Below, piece after piece: positions 61,187-64,000 of a stretch of 64,000 nucleotides of DNA (its first letter is position 1; every line of letters starts with the position of its first letter). The notes under the pieces are model-generated. The model saw nothing but the letters and a program-made list of their open reading frames with translations. It had not been told where the DNA came from and did not search any database. The position numbers and the translations under genes are program-made. The stretch is taken from positions 186,001-250,000 of the forward strand of contig NZ_BSFL01000001.1 in the NCBI RefSeq assembly GCF_027922325.1, written 5' to 3'. The stretch comes from Methylopila turkensis. Its GTDB lineage: Bacteria > Pseudomonadota > Alphaproteobacteria > Rhizobiales > Methylopilaceae.

Positions 61187-62416
61187 TCAGGCGGCAGGCG
61201 GGTTGAGCGCGGCGCGCGGCCGCTCGAAGCTCCGCCGCCCGCGCTTCAGGCCCCAGAGCGGGGCCGCGATGTCGGCGAAGGCCTCTCCGGCGTCCGCCGC
61301 GTCGAGCACGACGAGATCGGCCGCGGCGCCGACGCGCAGGCCGTAGTCGTCGAGGTTCATCAGCCGCGCCGGCCCGTCGGTGACGAGGTCGAGGCAGGCG
61401 TCGAAACCGTCGGGGCCGACCTGCGCCACGTTGGCGTAGAGGTTCGCCATCCGCATCAGCGACAGGTCGCCGAACGGCGTGAACGGGTTCTGCACGTTGT
61501 TGGTGGCGATCGAGGCGGTGACGCCGCGGCGCGCGAGCTCGTGCGCGGGCGTCACGCCGCGGGGCCGGTCGGCGAAGCGGTCGCGCCCCATCAGGTAGAG
61601 GTCGGTGGCGGGCAGCGCCGTCAGCGCGACGCCGGCGCCCGCGAGCCGGGCGGCGGCGCGCTCGAAGGCGCTCGGCGTCATGGCGGAGAGTTTGGTCACA
61701 TGGCCGACCGCGACCCGGCCGCCGCGGCCGAACGCCTCCGTCCGCCGGCAGACGTCCTCCAGATGGCCGGTGGAGGCGTCGAGATCGAAGTCGAGATGGA
61801 GATCGAGCGCGACGTCATAATCCGCGGCGAGCTCGAACAGGCGGTCGAGCTGGGCGATCGGGTCCGTGTCGGTGTAAGGGCAGCCGCCGAGAACATCGGC
61901 GCCCTCCTCCAGCGCCGCGACCAGCAGCTCCTCGCAGCCGGGATCGTTGGTCAGCCCCTCCTGCGGGAACACGCAGAGCTCGAGGTCGATACCCCAGGCG
62001 TAATCGCGCTTCGCCTGGGCCAGCGCGCGGAAGCTGCGAAGGCCGGCGCGCGGGTCCACCTCCACATGGGTCCGCATCCGCGTCGTGCCGTGGGCGATCG
62101 CGCGGTCGAGGCAGCGGCCGGCGCGGGCGAGCACGTCCTCTTCGGTGAAGTCCGCCTTCAGCCGCGCGACGGTCGCGATCGCGGCCTTCAGGTCGCCATG
62201 GGCGTGGCCGCAGCGCCCGAGCAGGCAGGCCTTGTCGAGATGGACGTGGGTGTCGACGAAGCCCGGCAGGCCAAACCGCCCGCCGGCGTCGATCACAGGC
62301 GCGTCGCAGACGATCTCGCGCTCGATCGCCGCGATCCGTCCTCCGGCGATCCCGATTGCGACCGGCGCCGGGGCGTCGCGCGTGTTGAGATTGGTGACGA
62401 CGAGATCGAGGGTCAT
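61187..62416 (-). CDS. Cytosine-deaminase-like amidohydrolase with altered metal aspartate
   Basis: 409-residue amidohydrolase-superfamily protein. VDTHVHLDKACLLGRCG (HxH), THVEVDP, LDLHLDFDLDASTGHLEDVC and GHVTKLSAM match the cytosine deaminase/AtzC group. The motif that normally carries the catalytic aspartate (SDN or DDV) reads ATNNVQNPFTPFGDLSLMRMANL, so asparagine stands where aspartate is expected. Either the subgroup uses another residue or the reaction differs. A cyclic amide or imidazole/pyrimidine substrate is likely. It is first of a two-gene unit with the M20 hydrolase, with a TTGCATGC site upstream. Confidence 0.8.
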   Translation of the reverse strand: MTLDLVVTNLNTRDAPAPVAIGIAGGRIAAIEREIVCDAPVIDAGGRFGLPGFVDTHVHLDKACLLGRCGHAHGDLKAAIATVARLKADFTEEDVLARAGRCLDRAIAHGTTRMRTHVEVDPRAGLRSFRALAQAKRDYAWGIDLELCVFPQEGLTNDPGCEELLVAALEEGADVLGGCPYTDTDPIAQLDRLFELAADYDVALDLHLDFDLDASTGHLEDVCRRTEAFGRGGRVAVGHVTKLSAMTPSAFERAAARLAGAGVALTALPATDLYLMGRDRFADRPRGVTPAHELARRGVTASIATNNVQNPFTPFGDLSLMRMANLYANVAQVGPDGFDACLDLVTDGPARLMNLDDYGLRVGAAADLVVLDAADAGEAFADIAAPLWGLKRGRRSFERPRAALNPPAA

Positions 62417-62465
62417 GCGCAGCGTCCGCGGAACATGCCCATAAAACTAGCGCCGGGGGCGCAAA

Positions 62466-62491
62466 ATGCATGAACTAATTGCATGCACTTT
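62466..62491. promoter_or_regulatory. TTGCATGC operator between the amidohydrolase and the NTF2-like gene
   Basis: TTGCATGCACTTT at 62479-62491, with a second half-similar ATGCATG at 62466-62472. The 13-base string is identical to the one at 63921-63933 before the GntR gene at 63094, and shares the TTGCATGC core with 35539 and 35559. It sits between two divergent starts (62416 and 62545). Confidence 0.65.
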
Positions 62492-62544
62492 GCCTCGCAT
62501 TCTGCTTAAAGCTTGGACGTCCCGCAGCCGTGAGGATGAATCCG

Positions 62545-62946
62545 ATGTCCGACGCCCTGTCCCCTGACGCCGCGCTGGTGCGCGATTTCCTCGAGGCCTC
62601 GATGGTCCCGGATCCCGAGCGGGCCGCGAGCTACATGGCCGACGACGTGCGGATCACCTTCACCGGCGGCCGCCCCTTCACGCATCCGAGCGGTCCCACC
62701 GCCTTCAACGCCATGCGCTACGCCTGGGTGAAGAAGCGGATGGAGCGGTTCGACGTGGCGCCGGGCGACGGCGAGACCGTGGTCTACAGCGTCGGCACGC
62801 TCTATGGCGCATGGCCCGACGGCGAGCCGTTCGAAGGCAACCGCTACGTCGACCGCTTCCTGGTGCGCGGCGGCAAGATCGTCACCATGGACGTCTGGAA
62901 TGACAGCGCCGAACGCATTCTTACGCGCCTCGGCGTCGAGGCCTGA
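62545..62946 (+). CDS. NTF2/SnoaL-like protein
   Basis: 133-residue cone-shaped NTF2-fold protein: VRDFLEASMVPDPERAASYMADDVRITFTGGRPFTHPSG, FDVAPGDGETVVYSVGTLYGAWPDGEPFEGNRYVDRFLVRGGKIVTMDVWND. The function of such small proteins varies (isomerase, hydrolase, ligand binding), so none is assigned. The ATG at 62545 is chosen because GAGG at 62532-62535 then has a nine-base spacer; for the ATG at 62536 the site would be adjacent. It is divergent from the amidohydrolase unit and probably shares its control. Confidence 0.8.
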   Translation: MSDALSPDAALVRDFLEASMVPDPERAASYMADDVRITFTGGRPFTHPSGPTAFNAMRYAWVKKRMERFDVAPGDGETVVYSVGTLYGAWPDGEPFEGNRYVDRFLVRGGKIVTMDVWNDSAERILTRLGVEA

Positions 62947-62962
62947 GCGGCCTTTCAGGAGT

Positions 62963-63063
62963 CCGCCGTCATGCCCGCCTTCGCGGACATCCACGACTTG
63001 CCTTCACTCGCAGCGCCCGACGCCCAAGTCGTGGATACCCGGCTTCGCCGGGCATGACCGGCG
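62963..63063. repeat. Palindromic ATGCCCG repeat in a convergent gap
   Basis: CCGCCGTCATGCCCGCC...ATCCACGACTTG (62989-63000) is mirrored by CAAGTCGTGGAT (63025-63036) ...CCGGGCATGACCGGCG. The inner 12-base arms are perfect. The same ATCCACGACTTG string occurs in the copy at 24271. It lies between the convergent stops at 62946 and 63094. Confidence 0.85.
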
Positions 63064-63093
63064 CTTGATCGCGCCTCTAATTTGCACGCGCTG

Positions 63094-63837
63094 TCACCGC
63101 CCTCCGCGCCCGCCCTTCGACGGCGCGGCGTCGAGCGCGTAAGGCGCGAGCACGTCCATGATGTTGCGCGGCTTCGCCGTCGCCTCCGACAGCAGCGCGC
63201 GGCCTGCGACCGCGTCGAGATGGTGGTCCATCAAGGCCGTCGCCCGGTCCGCGTCGCCGCCGGCGAGGGCGGCCACGATCTCGAGGTGCTCGCTGACCGC
63301 GCAGTCCGAGGAATGCGGCCGGGAGAACAGCGCGAGCGTCAGGCAGCAGCGGTAGGCGATCTCGCTGACGTAGCGGATGAGCACCGGGCTGCCGGTCATC
63401 TCGGCGAGGCGGATGTGGAACTCGGTCGCGAGCCGGATCGAGATCGGCTCCGGGCCGCCCTTCGCCTGCCGCTCGCGCTCGATGCCCTCCTCCAGCTCCG
63501 CGACCTGCGCGCGGGTCAGCCGGCCCGCGAGCCGCTTCACCACCAGCCGTTCGAGCCCGGCGCGCACGTCGAACAGGTCGCGCGCCTCGTCCCAGCTCGG
63601 GGTCGCGACCACGGCGATGCGGTTGCGGCGAAGCTCCACCAGCCCCTCGGAGCCGAGCTGGCCAAGCGCGTGGCGGGCGATGGTGCGACTGACGCCGAAG
63701 CGCTCGCCGAGCGCGTCCTCGGGCAGCCGGTCGCCCGGCGCCAGCGCCCGCTCGATGATCGCGCGCCGCAGCGCCTGGCAGATGACGCCGACCCGGTCCG
63801 GCGCGGTCCGGCGCGCTGCGTCCACGTCCGCCTTCAT
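63094..63837 (-). CDS. GntR-family (FCD) transcriptional regulator
   Basis: 247-residue regulator. Winged helix at about 15-75 (VGVICQALRRAIIERALAPGDRLPEDALGERFGVSRTIARHALGQLGSEGLVELRRNRIAVV) and an FCD domain with candidate metal residues in ATEFHIRLAEMTGS, VSEHLEIV and LMDHHLDAV. The ATG at 63835-63837 is chosen because GGAGG lies ten bases upstream and the fold starts soon after; ATGs at 63861 and 63939 are alternatives. A TTGCATGCACTTT site upstream suggests autoregulation, and the identical site at 62479 suggests control of the amidohydrolase and NTF2-like genes. Confidence 0.88.
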   Translation of the reverse strand: MKADVDAARRTAPDRVGVICQALRRAIIERALAPGDRLPEDALGERFGVSRTIARHALGQLGSEGLVELRRNRIAVVATPSWDEARDLFDVRAGLERLVVKRLAGRLTRAQVAELEEGIERERQAKGGPEPISIRLATEFHIRLAEMTGSPVLIRYVSEIAYRCCLTLALFSRPHSSDCAVSEHLEIVAALAGGDADRATALMDHHLDAVAGRALLSEATAKPRNIMDVLAPYALDAAPSKGGRGGR

Positions 63838-63920
63838 GCCGCGCCGACCTCCCGACTCCATCCGACCCAAGCGTGATAGCGCCGGGCGGACCGCTCGCGC
63901 AAGACGATCTGGCGCCACGT

Positions 63921-63954
63921 TTGCATGCACTTTCGCCATGGAGGCGCATGCATG
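63921..63954. promoter_or_regulatory. TTGCATGC operator upstream of the second GntR gene
   Basis: TTGCATGCACTTT at 63921-63933 followed by GCATGCATG at 63946-63954. The first string is identical to 62479-62491. It lies 84 bases before the chosen start of the GntR gene; the longest alternative start (63939) would overlap it, which argues for the inner start. Confidence 0.6.
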
Positions 63955-64000
63955 ACGTCCGGAACTTACCCTAACGATCTCGGCGCGGAGCGCGTTGCGA

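Noticed and set aside
24409..63954. The whole nitrogen region as a recent genomic island
   Set aside because: No integrase, transposase, tRNA-end duplication or base-composition shift was seen. The region has the same GC character as the housekeeping part.

Overview
The window is high-GC DNA from an alphaproteobacterium, most likely of the order Hyphomicrobiales (Rhizobiales). This rests on the sequence alone: the rpoD/dnaG pair, a DnaG whose zinc-ribbon ligands are replaced (SPFN, YHCFSSG), an Usg protein, a double cold-shock-domain protein, an NDUFS4-like complex I protein between two tRNA genes, and PuuD-type urate hydroxylase. The genus cannot be fixed from what is seen. No integrase, transposase, phage gene or CRISPR array is visible.

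From 1 to 10.6 kb is housekeeping: rpoD (its 3' end lies outside the window), dnaG, a Uma2-family protein, rpsD with promoter and terminator, tRNA-Arg(TCT), an NDUFS4-like gene, tRNA-Pro(TGG), DUF2177/DUF192, a double cold-shock protein, a sirtuin, glyoxalase I and a phytanoyl-CoA-dioxygenase-like protein. From 11.1 to 16.9 kb is a diffusible-signal-factor (DSF) quorum-sensing locus. It has an RpfF-like synthase facing, tail to tail, a two-gene unit with an RpfC-like hybrid kinase, but the RpfG position holds a REC-PAS-GGDEF-EAL protein instead of REC-HD-GYP. From 17 to 24.2 kb come an HI0933-type flavoprotein, a hypothetical gene of lower GC, gltX, nadE, usg and small genes.

From 24.4 kb to the end is a large nitrogen-scavenging region. 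(a) 24.4-35.3 kb, minus strand: an eleven-gene operon for cyanuric acid/biuret mineralisation (AtzD, BiuH, AtzE, AtzG, AtzH, AtzF and a second BiuH/triuret-hydrolase-like cysteine hydrolase) with a complete BMP-family ABC importer interleaved. A GntR regulator is divergent from it. (b) 36.6-48.7 kb: purine catabolism, with uraH, a second BMP-type ABC importer, guaD and puuD on the minus strand and uraD plus a two-gene xanthine dehydrogenase on the plus strand. (c) 49.2-53.4 kb: a split Rieske oxygenase resembling the NdmC/NdmD/NdmE N7-demethylase, with two catalytic subunits lacking the Rieske domain, a reductase carrying its own Rieske domain, and a GST-like protein. (d) 53.6-63.8 kb: an orphan BMP binding protein, a RutR-like TetR regulator, a Tsx-like outer-membrane channel, 8-oxoguanine deaminase, RidA, a PLP aldolase/dehydratase, an M20 amidohydrolase, a cytosine-deaminase-like protein, an NTF2-like protein and a second GntR regulator.

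The control DNA is readable. A palindrome TGACCGANCGGTCA lies before the xdh genes and before the Tsx gene, with a weaker copy before uraH; it is RutR-like and points to the TetR protein at 54.8 kb. A good sigma-54 -24/-12 element lies just downstream of the xdh copy. A TTGCATGC core lies at both GntR-flanked promoters. The parts fit a purine and s-triazine/ureide nitrogen supply system: outer-membrane channel, three BMP binding proteins with two ABC importers, demethylation or deamination of modified purines to xanthine and urate, ring opening, and handling of cyanuric acid, biuret and possibly triuret. A further pattern is that five REP-like palindromic repeats all sit between convergently transcribed genes.
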